NCBI GenBank assembly: GCA_002084765.1
Contig: NBMB01000033.1
Coordinates: 1-38,128 of the forward strand
DNA from: Candidatus Cloacimonetes bacterium 4572_55
GTDB taxonomy: Bacteria > 4572-55
Length of the DNA: 38,128 nt
Reading direction: 5' to 3'
This document shows, one piece after another, positions 7,413 through 16,290 of the stretch. Position numbers and translations under genes: made by a program. Position 1 is the stretch's first letter. Each line of letters opens with the position of its first letter. The notes beneath the pieces are model-generated. The model was not told the origin of the DNA, did not search any database, and was given only the letters and a program-made list of their open reading frames with translations.

Positions 7413-10367
7413 ATGGAATACTTGATGGAAAATTGGAAAAAAGAATTGAAAAAGATTGCCAAAGAGCTACTTGGTGAGGATCAGTCTGATCTTCCCCATA
7501 TCAAAAAAGTGCTTGATGAGTCGAGCGATTATGAAAACGCGACCATTGGTCTGAAAGAGAAAGCAGATCGGATGTTAGATGGGAATTTGGACGACTTGGT
7601 AAAATTTCTTCCCATATTTGATCGAATCGCCGACTTGTCCGGAGATGAGACCCATCGAGCCATGGGACTAAGAGTAAAAGGAAATCTATACCGCAAACGC
7701 AGGCAGTTGGAGCTCGCCGCAAATTGTTTTGATCAAGCGTCTGAACTCTATATCAGATATGGCAAGGAAATCGAAAGTCAGGGCTCCTTAGTGGGAAATA
7801 TTTCCATATTATTCAAGCTAAAACGTCGGGAAGAGGCGGTCAAACTCGCCATGCAGCTTGTCAATAAATTTGAATCATGGAAGATCTGGGACGCCTTCGC
7901 GAGAGTCTGTTTTGCGCTGGCAAAAATCTACCAATTTGAGGGGAATCTTGATCAAAGTTTGATTTTTTTGGAAAAGGGCGCGCAAAATTTAGATGAAAAG
8001 AAGCATCAAAGGTTATTAAATAAAATTAAAGTAAATATCGCCTCTATTAAACTTGAGACTGGTGATTATGAAGATGCACGCTCGATTTTTCAAGACCTCA
8101 TTAAAATCGAGGAAAAGGAAAATCATTCCTCTTTTCTTGCGGACCTAAGAGAAAACCTTGCCTTTATCCTCTATAAGATTGACGGGAATTTCTATGAGGC
8201 TTTACGCTTATTGAAGAATTCCAGAGAAACGTTCTACGACCTGATGCAAGAGAGAAAGGTTGCCGAATGTCAGCTCGACATTTGCAAGATTTTGATTCAT
8301 CTTCACGACTTAGAAGAGGCTGAAAAAATTTGTAACGATATGCTCCCTGAATTAGAAAGGAATGCCGATGCGGACGCTGATCTATTAGGATCTTTTTATT
8401 ATCATTCCGGATTTATAAATTTTAGAATCGGCATGTCTAACAAAAAAAATCGGTCAAATTATTTTCAAAAAGCCAGGGAACGGTATGGACAGGCAGAAAG
8501 GTTATATGAAGAGACGGGCGATGAAATATCCCTGCATATCACCACCTATTTTCTCGGCATGTTATACCGTGATCAAAATCGGTTGCAAGATTCGCATGAC
8601 TCCTTGACACGGGCTTTAAATTATTTTGAGGCGAAAAATTTGACCGACAAAGCCGCGTACGTTCGACTGGAGTTGGCAAAAACTGAGATTGAGCGGGATA
8701 AGCCGGAGTCGGCAGTAAAATTGCTTCACGCATCGCTGGAGCGCGCGTCTCTTTTCCCGCAATTGACCGCGGATATTTATTATGAACTCGGGCATATTGA
8801 AGAAAAACGAAGCGATACAGGTCAGGCTCTGGATCATTATCTCAAATCGATTGAACAGATCAACCGGATTGCCTCTTCCTTGACCCACCACGATATTTAT
8901 CACACCGCCTATTTTGCCGGCGAGATTAAGGCTTACAACAGAGCCGCGCGCATCTATATCCAGCAGAACCGGGTCGAGGAAGCGTTCCAGTTGATGGAGC
9001 AGGCAAAATCTCGCAACTTGATTAATCTCATGGTTCAGAGCCTTAAGTTGCCCCCGGATTCCCTTTTAGCCCAGGAGTATGATCGTCTCAAGAAGCAGTT
9101 GAGCAGAGAGTTGAGTCGGTTGAGGAACGCCCCGGTCGAGCTGCCTCCGGAGCAGGGGGAGAGAGGCGAAACTGCAAGGAATCAGACTCAGCGACGTATG
9201 CGCGGGATCGAGAGTCAGATGCGAAAAATTCTCACAGATCTTCCGCTGGAGAGCGATGTCAAGATTAGAGAATGGGCCTCTTTCCAGCGAGTGGAGCAGA
9301 TCAAAACCGAGACCTTACAACGAGGTTTAGATAAAAACGAAGTCATTCTTGCCTATTACATTGCCTCGGATAATATCTATGCGTTTGTTCTCAGCAAGAA
9401 CCATGCGCTGGAGTTGATCACGATGGCCGCGTCTGCGGAACATGTCGAGGATATGTTGTATGAATTCAAGTCCCAGCTTAAGTTACAGCGGAAGGGATCG
9501 GGGATGAATTATTCCGGTCTGTTATCCGAGGACATCGGCATCATTCTGGAAGATTCCTACAAAATATTGATCAAAGATGTGCTTGAGAAATCCGAGGCAT
9601 TCAAGGAGTCCCATCCTTCTCGTTTGATCATTGTTCCTTATGGCGACCTGCATGGGTTTCCTTTCCATGCCGCGTATAATAACGGGCGGTATCTGATAGA
9701 GGATTATACGATTTCGTACGCGCCCAGCTCTCAGGTTTGGTATTACTGCCAACAAAAGGAGCCGTTACGGCTGGATCGTCCGGTTTTGGTCGCGTTCAAT
9801 CCGGGAGATATTCCCGAAGTGATCGAGGAGACAAATTATCTGGCAGACATGTTCCCAAAAAATCAATACCCTGATCTTATCTATCGGAAGCAGGAGGAAG
9901 CGACTCTCGAAAATTTGAGGCGGGACGCGCTAAAAAGCGACTTTCTCCATCTCGCGGTTCACGGTTTTTTCCATGAGAGCCACCCGTTGTTGTCCCGACT
10001 TTTTCTGGCAGGCGAGTCCATGACCGTGCATGACATTATGCAACTGGAATTGTCCGCGAAGTTGGCGACGCTCAGCGCGTGCGAGACAGGTCGGAGCGAA
10101 ATCACCGCGTCTGATGAATTGGTCGGCCTGATCCGAGGATTTTTTGCTGTGGGCGCGGCGTCTCTCGTAGTCAGCCTGTGGGTAGCACCCGACAAGAGCG
10201 CGCGCCTCTTGATGGAAGCGTTTTATAAAGGAGTAAAAGCAGGCAAGCCGCTGGACGAATCGTTGCGTCAGGCGCAGATAGAGCTTTTGAAGACGCCACA
10301 ATTCAAGCATCCTTTTTACTGGAGTCTGTTCATGCTTGTGGGACGGTCGGCGGCAGCCCAAATCTGA
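7413..10367 (+). CDS. TPR-CHAT protease (caspase-like, HetF-associated type)
   Basis: This is a 984-residue cytosolic protein with no signal peptide or membrane segment. A polar N-terminal helix region (1-60) is followed by TPR-like helical repeats (about 65-530), a charged linker (about 560-630) and a CHAT domain (about 645-980). The catalytic histidine is in HLAVHGFF (H850) and the cysteine in LSACETG (C890), so the clan-CD dyad is intact. CHAT proteins are cysteine proteases; known ones act in heterocyst control, CRISPR-linked Craspase and gasdermin-type defence. The target here is unknown, and no gasdermin, Cas7-11 or toxin gene is visible nearby. The start at 7413 is supported by the conserved MxYxM beginning in the stub at 585; the Shine-Dalgarno sequence is weak. 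It lies after a terminator and promoter, and converges on dprA 16 bases away. Confidence 0.9.
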   Translation: MEYLMENWKKELKKIAKELLGEDQSDLPHIKKVLDESSDYENATIGLKEKADRMLDGNLDDLVKFLPIFDRIADLSGDETHRAMGLRVKGNLYRKRRQLELAANCFDQASELYIRYGKEIESQGSLVGNISILFKLKRREEAVKLAMQLVNKFESWKIWDAFARVCFALAKIYQFEGNLDQSLIFLEKGAQNLDEKKHQRLLNKIKVNIASIKLETGDYEDARSIFQDLIKIEEKENHSSFLADLRENLAFILYKIDGNFYEALRLLKNSRETFYDLMQERKVAECQLDICKILIHLHDLEEAEKICNDMLPELERNADADADLLGSFYYHSGFINFRIGMSNKKNRSNYFQKARERYGQAERLYEETGDEISLHITTYFLGMLYRDQNRLQDSHDSLTRALNYFEAKNLTDKAAYVRLELAKTEIERDKPESAVKLLHASLERASLFPQLTADIYYELGHIEEKRSDTGQALDHYLKSIEQINRIASSLTHHDIYHTAYFAGEIKAYNRAARIYIQQNRVEEAFQLMEQAKSRNLINLMVQSLKLPPDSLLAQEYDRLKKQLSRELSRLRNAPVELPPEQGERGETARNQTQRRMRGIESQMRKILTDLPLESDVKIREWASFQRVEQIKTETLQRGLDKNEVILAYYIASDNIYAFVLSKNHALELITMAASAEHVEDMLYEFKSQLKLQRKGSGMNYSGLLSEDIGIILEDSYKILIKDVLEKSEAFKESHPSRLIIVPYGDLHGFPFHAAYNNGRYLIEDYTISYAPSSQVWYYCQQKEPLRLDRPVLVAFNPGDIPEVIEETNYLADMFPKNQYPDLIYRKQEEATLENLRRDALKSDFLHLAVHGFFHESHPLLSRLFLAGESMTVHDIMQLELSAKLATLSACETGRSEITASDELVGLIRGFFAVGAASLVVSLWVAPDKSARLLMEAFYKGVKAGKPLDESLRQAQIELLKTPQFKHPFYWSLFMLVGRSAAAQI

Positions 10368-10383
10368 TATGGTTGAGATAGGT

Positions 10384-11484
10384 CTAATCCACGACAAACA
10401 ACTTCCCAGGCAGTTGAGTCACCGCGCTTTTGAGCTCCATCTGGAGCAGACTTACCAGCAATTCAGAAGGCGGCATACCCAACTCCTCGCTGAGAAGATC
10501 GATATGTTTTGGCTCGATACCGAGCTTCTCATAGATCATCGCCTCGTTTTTGTTAAGCGACGGGACATTTTTTTTGCTCATTGTTTTCCGTTGGGTTATG
10601 GACTGCGGGAGCTGGCGTAGTTCTTCCAAAATATCATCTACTGAGGAGACCAATTTTGCTCCCTGCTTGATCAGATTGTGGGTCCCGCCGCTCCTCTTAT
10701 CGGTAATCAATCCCGGAACCGCAAAGACCTCCCGCCCTTGATTCAATGCAGAGTTGGCGGTCAGTAGCGCGCCGCTTCTGATAGGCGCTTCAACCACGAG
10801 AACGCCCTGGCTCAAGCCACTGATGATGCGATTACGCGGCGGGAAATTTTTTGGCTCCGGATGGGTATTCATTGGATATTCAGAAATTATCGCGCCATGA
10901 AGCGGAATATCCTCATAAAATTTATGATTCTCCAACGGATAGACCACATCCAGCCCGCATCCCAACACAGCGATAGTTCTTCCACCCGCGTCCAACGCCG
11001 CCTTATGCGCCGCGGTATCGATTCCTCTTGCCAGACCGCTGACAACGGTCAACCCTCTCTCGCTAAGCTCCATACTGATTTTACTCGCCACCTTTAAACC
11101 ATACCGGCTCGCCCTGCGAGTTCCGACAATGCCAACCGACAGATCGTCCTCTTTTTTCAGCTCGCCCTTGATAAACAATACCGAGGGCGGATCGTAAATG
11201 GCGCGCAACATGTCCGGATACTCCGCATCCCACAATGTCATAATCCGAATTTTTTTGTTATCCAAAAAGCGAAGTTGATTGTCCACCCATTTTTGATCTT
11301 GATAACTCAATATTTTTTCTGCCAATATCAAACTGATTTGGGGCGTGGAACTCAACTCCCCGATTGAGGCGTGAAAGACAGCTTCCGGAGAGCCGAATTG
11401 ATCGACCAAATTTCGAATCCGAGTTTGACCCACATTAGGAGTTGATAGTAACCTGAGCAATGCCAATATATTGGCTTCATTCAT
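10384..11484 (-). CDS. dprA: DNA-processing protein DprA (Smf)
   Basis: This is a 366-residue cytosolic protein, the usual length. DprA binds incoming single-stranded DNA in natural transformation and loads RecA. An N-terminal helix-hairpin-helix region (PNVGQTRIRNLVDQFGS) is followed by the Rossmann-like core with GIVGTRRASRYG, VVSGLARGIDTAAHKAA, AVLGCGLDVVYP, PPRNRIISGLS and VVEAPIRSGALLTA, and a C-terminal winged-helix-like segment (about 305-360). The start overlaps the obg stop by eight bases (ATGAATGA), so translation is probably coupled to obg. The gene suggests competence capacity, although dprA is also common in genomes without demonstrated transformation. Confidence 0.95.
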   Translation of the reverse strand: MNEANILALLRLLSTPNVGQTRIRNLVDQFGSPEAVFHASIGELSSTPQISLILAEKILSYQDQKWVDNQLRFLDNKKIRIMTLWDAEYPDMLRAIYDPPSVLFIKGELKKEDDLSVGIVGTRRASRYGLKVASKISMELSERGLTVVSGLARGIDTAAHKAALDAGGRTIAVLGCGLDVVYPLENHKFYEDIPLHGAIISEYPMNTHPEPKNFPPRNRIISGLSQGVLVVEAPIRSGALLTANSALNQGREVFAVPGLITDKRSGGTHNLIKQGAKLVSSVDDILEELRQLPQSITQRKTMSKKNVPSLNKNEAMIYEKLGIEPKHIDLLSEELGMPPSELLVSLLQMELKSAVTQLPGKLFVVD

Positions 11485-12487
11485 TGATGTGTCCTCTCTT
11501 TTCGATACTCTGTAAAGAAAGCAATTGGTTATGAAGAAAATAGATCAGTTTTTGAACACCTTTTCCGGTCACGGCAGAAATGGGATCGAGTTGCGTCTGC
11601 AGATCGGGAGCTTGCCAGGTATCAGACAGCAGATCCGCTTTTGTCCAGATGAAATAAGCGGGCTTTTTCGCTAATTCTGGGCTGTACGTCTCCAGCTCTT
11701 TCCGAATGGTATAGTAGTCCTGGACTGGATCCTCGGTAGTTACGTCTACCAGATGGAGCAAAATTTTTGTCCGCTCCACATGACGCAGGAACTCATGACC
11801 TAAGCCTTTTCCCTGGCTCGCTCCTTGGATCAGCCCGGGAATATCCGCCGCGACAAAGCTCTTGAAATTGCCCACTCTCACCACGCCCAACATCGGCTCC
11901 AGAGTGGTGAAAGGATACGCGCCCACCTTTGGACGAGCCGCTGAGAGCCGAGACAATAGAGTCGATTTCCCTGCATTCGGCAAGCCGATCAATCCCACGT
12001 CAGCGATCAACTTCAGCTCCAGGCGCAGAGTTCGCTCTTCCCCAGGCCAGCCGGGTTCAGCATAATGAGGTGCTCTGTTGGTAGGCGTGGAGAAATGGGT
12101 GTTGCCGCGTCCTCCATCTCCGCCTTTTGCCGCCACAAACTGTTGACCTTGGTAGACCAAATCGACAACAATATCATCGGTTTCATCATTCATAACCAGG
12201 GTGCCTGAAGGCACGAGAATCACAAGATCGTTCGCGCTTTTACCGAACTTTTTGGTTCCGAGCCCCTTTCCGCCATTTTTTGCCCGATAGAACCTTTGAT
12301 ATTTCACATCCAACAAAGTCTGCACATTTTCATCCACTTTAAGGATCACACTTCCGCCTCGACCCCCGTCTCCGCCGTCCGGACCGCCTTTTGGCGCAAA
12401 TTTTTCTCTGCGAAAACTTCTGGAGCCAGCTCCGCCGTTTCCTGCTTTTACATGTATCGTCGCTTGATCAATAAACATTTGCCACAT
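11477..12487 (-). CDS. obg: GTPase Obg (ribosome assembly)
   Basis: This is a 336-residue essential-type GTPase that works in large ribosomal subunit maturation and growth control. The glycine-rich Obg fold covers residues 1-160 (FIDQATIHVKAGNGGAGS, GGPDGGDGGRGG). The G domain has G1 GLPNAGKST (168-176), G3 DIPG (215-218), G4 TKAD (282-285) and G5 ISAVTGKG. The protein ends soon after the G domain, so the OCT extension seen in some Firmicutes is absent, a common short form. Two in-frame starts are possible, MWQ and the fourth codon MFIDQ; most family members begin at the latter. Neither has a clear Shine-Dalgarno sequence. It overlaps dprA, forming an obg-dprA operon. Confidence 0.96.
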   Translation of the reverse strand: MWQMFIDQATIHVKAGNGGAGSRSFRREKFAPKGGPDGGDGGRGGSVILKVDENVQTLLDVKYQRFYRAKNGGKGLGTKKFGKSANDLVILVPSGTLVMNDETDDIVVDLVYQGQQFVAAKGGDGGRGNTHFSTPTNRAPHYAEPGWPGEERTLRLELKLIADVGLIGLPNAGKSTLLSRLSAARPKVGAYPFTTLEPMLGVVRVGNFKSFVAADIPGLIQGASQGKGLGHEFLRHVERTKILLHLVDVTTEDPVQDYYTIRKELETYSPELAKKPAYFIWTKADLLSDTWQAPDLQTQLDPISAVTGKGVQKLIYFLHNQLLSLQSIEKRGHINE

Positions 12488-12540
12488 CTATGGTTAAGGT
12501 TTTTATTAAATTCTAAAAAGCAATTTCTCATTTCAAAATT

Positions 12541-12570
12541 CAAAAATAACCGGCCGCCAAGCGACCGGTT
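12541..12570 (-). terminator. Rho-independent terminator of icd
   Basis: On the minus strand, AACCGGTCGC and GCGGCCGGTT form a 10-bp stem with one G-U pair and a short TTG loop, followed by ATTTTTG. It lies between icd and obg and should isolate the two transcripts. Confidence 0.8.
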
Positions 12571-12572
12571 GC

Positions 12573-12603
12573 TAACGATCCATAATCCGCGTAATCTGCG
12601 GAT
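12573..12603. repeat. Short copy of the AATCTGCG-type dispersed repeat
   Basis: The stretch reads AACGATCCATAATCCGCG and TAATCTGCGGATCC, the 3' half of the element at 843 and 36060. It is wedged between the icd stop codon and its terminator, and the GATCC/GGATC ends give it a weak dyad. Confidence 0.6.
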
Positions 12604-12606
12604 CCT

Positions 12607-13950
12607 TTACATATTCTCGATAATAGCGTCGGCAAACTGGGATGTTTTCAGTTTCTCAGCCCCTTCCATCTGCCGTTCCAGATCATAAGTGACCCGTTTT
12701 TGATCGATCGTTTTCTTGATAGCTCGAACCACCATATCCGCGGCTTCCTGCCAGCCCATATACTCCAGCATCATCACCCCAGAAAGGATCACGGAACTCG
12801 GATTCACCTTGTCCTGACCCGTATATTTTGGCGCAGTGCCATGGGTTGCCTCAAACAGCGCGATATAATCAGCCATATTTGCTCCAGGAGCCAAGCCCAG
12901 TCCGCCGACCTGAGCCGCGCACGCGTCCGATAGATAATCGCCGTTCAAATTTGGCGTTGCCAGCACGTCGTACTCGCCAGGTCGCAGCAATACTTGTTGA
13001 AAAATACTATCCGCAATCCGATCCTTTATCAAGATTTTACCTTCTGGCATCTTGCCGTCCAGGTCGTCCCACAACTCCTTCTCGGTCACAATATGATCAC
13101 GGAACTCTTCCTTTGCCAACTCATATCCCCAGTCTCGGAACGCGCCCTCTGTAAATTTCATAATATTGCCTTTATGCACCAAAGTGACATTAGACAATTT
13201 GTGTTGAATCGCATATTGTATCGCCTTACGAGCTAACCGTTTAGACCCGGTGATGCTGATCGGTTTCACGCCGATCCCGCTATCCGGTCGTATCGGCTTC
13301 GAAATCCGACTATTCAAAAAATCAATGACCTCTTTGGCTTCATCCGTACCTTGCTGAAATTCAATACCAGAATAGACGTCCTCGGTGTTCTCTCGAAAGA
13401 TCGTGATATTCAAATTCTCAGGATGTTTTACCGGACTCGGTACGCCGTGAAACCAACGAACAGGTCGCACGCAGGCGTATAAATCCATTTTTTGACGAAG
13501 ACCGACATTCAGCGAACGGAATCGAGGCGTAACCCATTCAGACCCGCACTTCACGCATTTTTTTGGTTTGTCTCCATTCTCGCCATTTTGTTCCGCGGCG
13601 CAGACCAGACAGACATATTCAAAACCTCCCACCGGCGTGGTCAAAGGACCCTTGATCGCCACATAGTGATCCTGAATCGCCTTGATAGTTTCATCAGGCA
13701 GAACTTGGTCGTCTCCATAGAGTTGCAGCGCGTCCAACCCGGCATAAATACGCAGCCAGACGATCTTCTTTTTTCCGCTATACGCCTTTTCCACGCATGC
13801 GTCGAAGACCCGCTGAGAAGCCGCCCAAATATCCGGACCGATCCCATCGCCCCGAATAAAGGGAATGATCGGATCATCCGGGACTTTTAGCTGTCCCGCC
13901 TCCACAGTGATCTTTGTTCCATTTTTTGGATAATTCAACTTTTCGTACAT
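12607..13950 (-). CDS. icd: NADP-type isocitrate dehydrogenase with a four-cysteine insertion
   Basis: A 447-residue TCA-cycle enzyme converting isocitrate to 2-oxoglutarate and CO2. Family hallmarks: [31 protein letters not shown] with the isocitrate-binding Ser146/Asn148, [27 protein letters not shown] and [34 protein letters not shown] contains the KY pair typical of NADP-dependent enzymes. The oddity is an extra stretch of about 34 residues (110-143) between TTPVGG and RSLN. It carries CLVC (114, 117) and CVKC (132, 135), a likely zinc-ribbon beside the active-site loop. The start is ATG preceded by AAGGAG. The gene has its own terminator and lies alone in its transcript. E. coli Icd, from memory, has no such insertion. 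Confidence 0.96.
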   Translation of the reverse strand: MYEKLNYPKNGTKITVEAGQLKVPDDPIIPFIRGDGIGPDIWAASQRVFDACVEKAYSGKKKIVWLRIYAGLDALQLYGDDQVLPDETIKAIQDHYVAIKGPLTTPVGGFEYVCLVCAAEQNGENGDKPKKCVKCGSEWVTPRFRSLNVGLRQKMDLYACVRPVRWFHGVPSPVKHPENLNITIFRENTEDVYSGIEFQQGTDEAKEVIDFLNSRISKPIRPDSGIGVKPISITGSKRLARKAIQYAIQHKLSNVTLVHKGNIMKFTEGAFRDWGYELAKEEFRDHIVTEKELWDDLDGKMPEGKILIKDRIADSIFQQVLLRPGEYDVLATPNLNGDYLSDACAAQVGGLGLAPGANMADYIALFEATHGTAPKYTGQDKVNPSSVILSGVMMLEYMGWQEAADMVVRAIKKTIDQKRVTYDLERQMEGAEKLKTSQFADAIIENM

Positions 13951-14235
13951 TAAAGTTCTCCTTAGTAAATCCTTAGTAAATTGGATAAAACGATTTGTTA
14001 TGTGAATTATTTAGCAAATTCCCATTTTTTTAATTAAAAATAATATCAAAAAGTTTTATATAGTATTTTAGAGCATCTTATTCTCTGATTGAATTTCTCC
14101 TCCATTTATCCGATTCGAAAATTTTCCAAACCGAGCGAAACCTTTTCCTATCTTTTTCGCTAATATAGCCCGCTGATTTTCATATTTCCATAAAAATTAG
14201 CGCATTTATTTTATTTTTCTCACTACGAATTATGA

Positions 14236-15084
14236 GTGACTCCTATCGACTCACATTGCCTTATCCATATATCAGACTTACACTTCGGCTACTGCTATCT
14301 TCCTCGTATGGGAGAGATGGTCGAGCGAGAAATCCAAGCGTACTCTCCGGATTTGGTGATTGTGACCGGAGATATGACATCGTGGTCAACTCGCCGAGAA
14401 TATCGAGAAGCGGCAAAATGGCTACGCGGAATCGAGTCGCCTCTTTTGGTTGTGCCGGGAAACCATGATATCTTTTGGTGGAACCCATTTATCCAGATAT
14501 TTGACTCCCACTGCAATTTTAATCGCTACATTCAACATCTCACGCAACCGATATTTAAGAGGAAAAAATTAACCATTCTCGGCGTGGACTCCACTGCCCG
14601 CTTTCTTTTTGGAATGGGTTACGTATCTGGGTCGGAACGTTCCCGTCTCAAAGCCCAACTGGAACGAATCCCGATGGATCACTATATTATTGTCGCGTTT
14701 CATCACAACATGCTGCCCGTTCCTGGAACCGGTATGAATACCACAGCTCTTTTCAATTATCGAAAAATGCTGAATATTTTGCAAACCTACCGAGTCGATA
14801 TGGTTTTAAACGGGCATCGACACGCGTTCCATATCCAATTGATTGACGAATTGGAAAGAGACAAACTCAAGATGAAGGCAACAGATTCTTTTCACCCTCA
14901 AATTATCGTAACGTGCAATTCTACAACATCTTCCAGGTATCGAGGCAATATCCGAGAGAACGGGTATAATGTAATCCAAATCATGCCGGAACACGTCGAG
15001 ATTCATCAGCAGATATTTGACCCGACGGAAAATATTTTTGTAACAAGACGCTCGGATCGATTCAAAAACCTAAAAATACAATGA
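14236..15084 (+). CDS. Calcineurin-like metallophosphoesterase
   Basis: This is a 282-residue cytosolic protein. All metal-binding motifs of the family are present in order: SDLHFG (D14, H16), TGDMTSW (D45), PGNHD (N74, H75, D76), AFHHN (H154) and NGHRH (H192, H194). The overall pattern resembles CpdA-like phosphodiesterases, but cyclic-nucleotide specificity cannot be read from sequence; other phosphoesters are possible. The start is a GTG at 14236 with no clear Shine-Dalgarno sequence; an ATG four bases upstream is in another frame. No ATG upstream in this frame would keep the motif order better. It stands alone and converges on mrp across a hairpin. Confidence 0.9.
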   Translation: MTPIDSHCLIHISDLHFGYCYLPRMGEMVEREIQAYSPDLVIVTGDMTSWSTRREYREAAKWLRGIESPLLVVPGNHDIFWWNPFIQIFDSHCNFNRYIQHLTQPIFKRKKLTILGVDSTARFLFGMGYVSGSERSRLKAQLERIPMDHYIIVAFHHNMLPVPGTGMNTTALFNYRKMLNILQTYRVDMVLNGHRHAFHIQLIDELERDKLKMKATDSFHPQIIVTCNSTTSSRYRGNIRENGYNVIQIMPEHVEIHQQIFDPTENIFVTRRSDRFKNLKIQ

Positions 15085-15107
15085 GACAATCGATTTGTCA
15101 AGATTCT

Positions 15108-15144
15108 TTAGAGGCACCACTTTTTCAAAAAATAGTGCCTCTAA
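15108..15144. terminator. Hairpin between convergent metallophosphoesterase and mrp genes
   Basis: TTAGAGGCAC and GTGCCTCTAA pair over 10 bases and the stem continues with an A/T-rich inner part. No strong T run follows on either strand, but the position between two convergent genes suits a bidirectional terminator. Confidence 0.55.
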
Positions 15145-15184
15145 TCTCTCAAATCAAGAGGGCGGTTTTTGTTAAACTCTGACC

Positions 15185-16234
15185 TTATTTCGGTTGGCTC
15201 GCCATAATTTTTTTCGCTATTTCCACAAAACTTAGTGCTTCCGGAGACTCTGGGTTCGCGGAGACGATCGGTATTCCCTTGTCGCAACTTTCCCTGATCG
15301 AGGTATGGATCGGGATTTCCCCCAGAAAAGGCACGTCCATTTGTTTGGCGGCTTTCTCGGCTCCGCCGTGGTCAAATATATAGGACTTTTCCTGACAATG
15401 CGGACAGAGAAAATAACTCATGTTTTCCACAATGCCGTATATCGGCACATTCACTTTTTTGAACATATTGACGCTTTTTATCGCATCAGCCAGTGCTACA
15501 GTTTGGGGCGTGGTCACGATCACAGCACCGCTCAAGTTGGTCAGTTGCGACAGACTGAGGTGCGCGTCACCGGTGCCGGGAGGGAGATCAAAGACCAAAA
15601 AATCCAGGTCTTCTTCCCATGCGACGTCTGACAGCAACTGCTCGACTGCCTTCATCACCATAGGTCCGCGCCAGATCAACGCCTGTGATTTATCGACAAG
15701 AAATCCGATAGACATCAATTGTATCCCATATTTTTCGTGTGGATAGACCTTTTCTCCGTCGGTAAAAGGCGGTTCCTCGATTCCGAGCATGATCGGCATG
15801 CTGGGACCGTAAATATCGACGTCGTACAATCCCACTTTTGCACCTGTCCGAGCCAACCCCAACGCCAGATTGACGGCTACAGTAGATTTACCCACACCGC
15901 CCTTACCGCTTGCGACCGCAATCTTACACTTCACATCCGGCAAATAATTTTTGATCTCAGGCGGCTTGAAATTATGCTGTTTTCCCTTTGGTTTCACTAT
16001 CTCGATAGCGACATCCTTCACACCCTCTATTGATAGCAAAATCGAGCGGGATTCAGCGATTATTTTCTCAGGGATCGTCGAGTTCTCAGTAGTCAGTTCC
16101 AGCCGAAAAGCGACATAGCCGTCGCTGATTTTGATACTTTTCACAACGCCGAGAGAGATAATATCCCGTGAATATCCAGGATATTTGACATTTGACAACT
16201 TTTCAAGTACATCTTTTCTTGTCACTTGCGCCAT
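15185..16234 (-). CDS. mrp: Mrp/ApbC-type iron-sulfur cluster carrier ATPase
   Basis: This is a 349-residue cytosolic P-loop protein that carries and transfers Fe-S clusters. An N-terminal MIP18-like domain (1-80) is followed by a ParA/MinD-type ATPase. That domain has SGKGGVGKST (109-118), YDVDIYGPS, FDLPPGTGDAHL and the cluster-binding CPHC motif (C277, C280). The length and domain order are those of the usual bacterial two-domain form. The ATG is preceded by TAAGGAGA at good spacing. It is monocistronic or transcribed after the response-regulator gene 56 bases upstream. Confidence 0.95.
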   Translation of the reverse strand: MAQVTRKDVLEKLSNVKYPGYSRDIISLGVVKSIKISDGYVAFRLELTTENSTIPEKIIAESRSILLSIEGVKDVAIEIVKPKGKQHNFKPPEIKNYLPDVKCKIAVASGKGGVGKSTVAVNLALGLARTGAKVGLYDVDIYGPSMPIMLGIEEPPFTDGEKVYPHEKYGIQLMSIGFLVDKSQALIWRGPMVMKAVEQLLSDVAWEEDLDFLVFDLPPGTGDAHLSLSQLTNLSGAVIVTTPQTVALADAIKSVNMFKKVNVPIYGIVENMSYFLCPHCQEKSYIFDHGGAEKAAKQMDVPFLGEIPIHTSIRESCDKGIPIVSANPESPEALSFVEIAKKIMASQPK

Positions 16235-16290
16235 GACATTCTCCTTAATTTTATAAAAATAGGTGGTTAATCAAAAAACAGAAGACCGTC

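Noticed and set aside
1041-10367. Known CHAT defence systems (Craspase, gasdermin)
   Set aside because: No Cas7-11, CRISPR repeats or gasdermin-like small gene occurs next to the TPR-CHAT gene, so neither label fits.
9930-10397. Antisense frame opposite the CHAT domain end
   Set aside because: It overlaps both the CHAT catalytic region and the dprA end without any recognisable domain or start signal.
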